Positions 6,149-6,383 of a stretch of DNA of 6,383 nt are shown here, in pieces. The stretch is from JBMFLE01 sp049971355 (GTDB lineage Bacteria; Patescibacteriota; Patescibacteriia; UBA2591; UBA4787), in contig JBMFLE010000034.1 in assembly GCA_049971355.1 (NCBI GenBank), forward strand, positions 1 to 6,383, read 5' to 3'. The first letter of the stretch is position 1; every line of letters starts with the position of its first letter. Made by a program: the position numbers and the translations under genes. The notes beneath the pieces are model-generated. The model ran no database searches and was not told the DNA's origin. It worked only from the letters and a program-made list of their open reading frames with translations.

Positions 6149-6206
6149 CGGTTCGCAAACTTGAAAAGTTTGCTTGTTTTGAAAAAAACAAAAGCCGATT
6201 TTTTTT
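6149..6206 (+). terminator. branched double hairpin followed by T8 (terminator or attenuator candidate)
   Basis: Hairpin 1: GCAAACTT (6155-6162), loop GAA, AAGTTTGC (6166-6173), perfect. Hairpin 2 abuts it: TTGTTTT (6174-6180), GAAA tetraloop, AAAACAA (6185-6191). A closing stem CGGTT (6149-6153) with AGCCG (6193-6197, one G-U) can enclose both. Eight T follow at 6199-6206. Hairpin 1 alone is also followed by TTGTTTT and could terminate. It lies in the + direction ahead of the recombinase, so it could stop read-through or act as an attenuator. Confidence 0.45.
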
Positions 6207-6207
6207 C

Positions 6208-6264
6208 GCCTTTGACGAAAGGCAAAGCGAGATTTTACAAATTGTCGGTGTAAGCGTTGCCTTT
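6208..6264 (+). promoter_or_regulatory. two mutually exclusive hairpins before the recombinase RBS
   Basis: Hairpin A is GCCTTT (6208-6213), loop GACG, AAAGGC (6218-6223). Hairpin B uses the same right arm: AAAGGCAA (6218-6225) pairs with TTGCCTTT (6257-6264) and encloses an inner stem TTACA/TGTAA (6235-6239, 6249-6253). Only one can form at a time. B ends 6 bp before TATAAT and 14 bp before the RBS. Switch-like behaviour is an inference; as DNA, the arms could also be a dyad for recombinase binding. Confidence 0.35.
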
Positions 6265-6270
6265 TTCAAA

Positions 6271-6276
6271 TATAAT
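6271..6276 (+). promoter_or_regulatory. possible -10 box of the recombinase gene
   Basis: TATAAT is an exact consensus match. The best -35 at 17-bp spacing is GTGTAA (6248-6253), only three of six. A start about 7 nt downstream would fall at the Shine-Dalgarno and give an extremely short leader, so this may be a chance AT-rich match. Confidence 0.3.
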
Positions 6277-6277
6277 T

Positions 6278-6283
6278 AAGGAG
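6278..6283 (+). promoter_or_regulatory. Shine-Dalgarno of the recombinase gene
   Basis: AAGGAG with a 9-nt spacer to the ATG at 6293. It fixes the start codon, and it is the only canonical ribosome-binding site in front of a confidently called gene in this window. Confidence 0.85.
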
Positions 6284-6292
6284 TAAAAAACT

Positions 6293-6383
6293 ATGATTAA
6301 GTACTTTATCTATTGCCGGAAATCAAGCGAGGAAGAAGAAAGGCAAATTTTATCTATTGAGGCCCAGCTTGCCGAGCTTAGGG
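6293..6383 (+). CDS. serine recombinase, N-terminal fragment (cut by window edge)
   Basis: The 30 residues present match the start of the resolvase/invertase catalytic domain. A short beta strand, YFIYCRKSS, carries Arg9 and the nucleophilic serine (Ser11, aligning with Ser10 of gamma-delta resolvase YARVS). A charged EEEERQ then leads into the LSIEAQL.EL helix, where resolvases have Q.SL..Q. The motif YCRKSSE..E.Q..SI..Q resembles large serine recombinases (integrase type) more than small resolvases, but the size cannot be judged because the gene runs off the window. Such enzymes catalyse site-specific integration, excision or inversion through a 5' phosphoserine link. Together with the structured DNA before it and the change in RBS style, it suggests the edge of a mobile element next to rnpB. 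Confidence 0.85.
   Translation, partial: MIKYFIYCRKSSEEEERQILSIEAQLAELR

Larger units (their letters stand above)
5906..6292. other. gene-free structured interval between rnpB promoter and recombinase
   Basis: I see no convincing protein-coding frame and no tRNA in these 387 bp. The interval holds the direct repeats, the 18-bp dyad, the nested three-stem element, the branched hairpin with T8 and the alternative hairpins listed separately, and it is otherwise AT-rich. It acts as spacer, regulatory leader or recombination region for the downstream recombinase; the sequence alone does not decide which. Confidence 0.7.

Noticed and set aside
6150..6175. GGTTCGCAAAC resembling a tRNA T-arm.
   Set aside because: No acceptor, D-arm or anticodon arm around it; the bases are better explained by the perfect hairpin at 6155-6173.
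5906..6292. CRISPR array, tmRNA or 6S RNA in the gene-free interval.
   Set aside because: There is no regularly spaced repeat series, no tRNA-like domain with tag frame, and no long single hairpin with a central bubble.

Overview
The window reads as AT-rich bacterial chromosome with a compact run of five co-oriented housekeeping genes on the + strand: signal peptidase I (lepB), histidyl-tRNA synthetase (hisS), alanine racemase (alr), the ssDNA exonuclease RecJ and a short RNase HI. Intergenic gaps are only 18-66 bp. After them, on the opposite strand, lies the RNase P RNA gene (rnpB), then a gene-free but strongly structured stretch of about 390 bp, and finally the first 30 codons of a serine recombinase cut by the right window edge. 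Small proteins, tight packing, low GC and near-absence of Shine-Dalgarno sequences in the housekeeping run suggest a Candidate Phyla Radiation (Patescibacteria) genome. That placement is an inference from style, not a search. alr ends in TGA exactly where the family ends, so TGA is a stop here; this argues against the code-25 lineages (Gracilibacteria/Absconditabacteria).

Layout: 1-92, possible tail of an upstream gene overlapping lepB by ATGA; 89-658 lepB; 669-719, possible 16-codon leader ORF; 725-2128 hisS; 2147-3295 alr; 3344-5047 recJ; 5079-5489 rnhA; 5480-5869 rnpB (minus), with a good extended -10 promoter at 5878-5905; 5906-6292, structured non-coding interval; 6293 to end, serine recombinase with a canonical RBS.

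The run mixes cell-envelope functions (LepB, Alr), translation (HisRS) and nucleic-acid processing (RecJ, RNase H, RNase P RNA). RecJ and RNase H may share work on RNA/DNA intermediates, but the grouping is probably simply a conserved gene string. The 3' end of rnhA and the 3' end of rnpB overlap convergently: the lysine-rich tail of RNase H supplies, on the other strand, the U-tract that may end rnpB transcription.

The part that best repays a second look is 5906-6292. It holds a perfect 18-bp dyad with a GG centre, a 13-bp direct repeat on either side of the dyad, a 79-nt nested three-stem element, a branched double hairpin followed by eight T, and two mutually exclusive hairpins just before the recombinase promoter/RBS. 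It may be a structured leader or attenuator, a recombination (att/res) region, or both. HisRS is also unusual, with an AT-hook-like basic N-terminal extension and a roughly 30-residue acidic insert between its two histidine-specific motifs.
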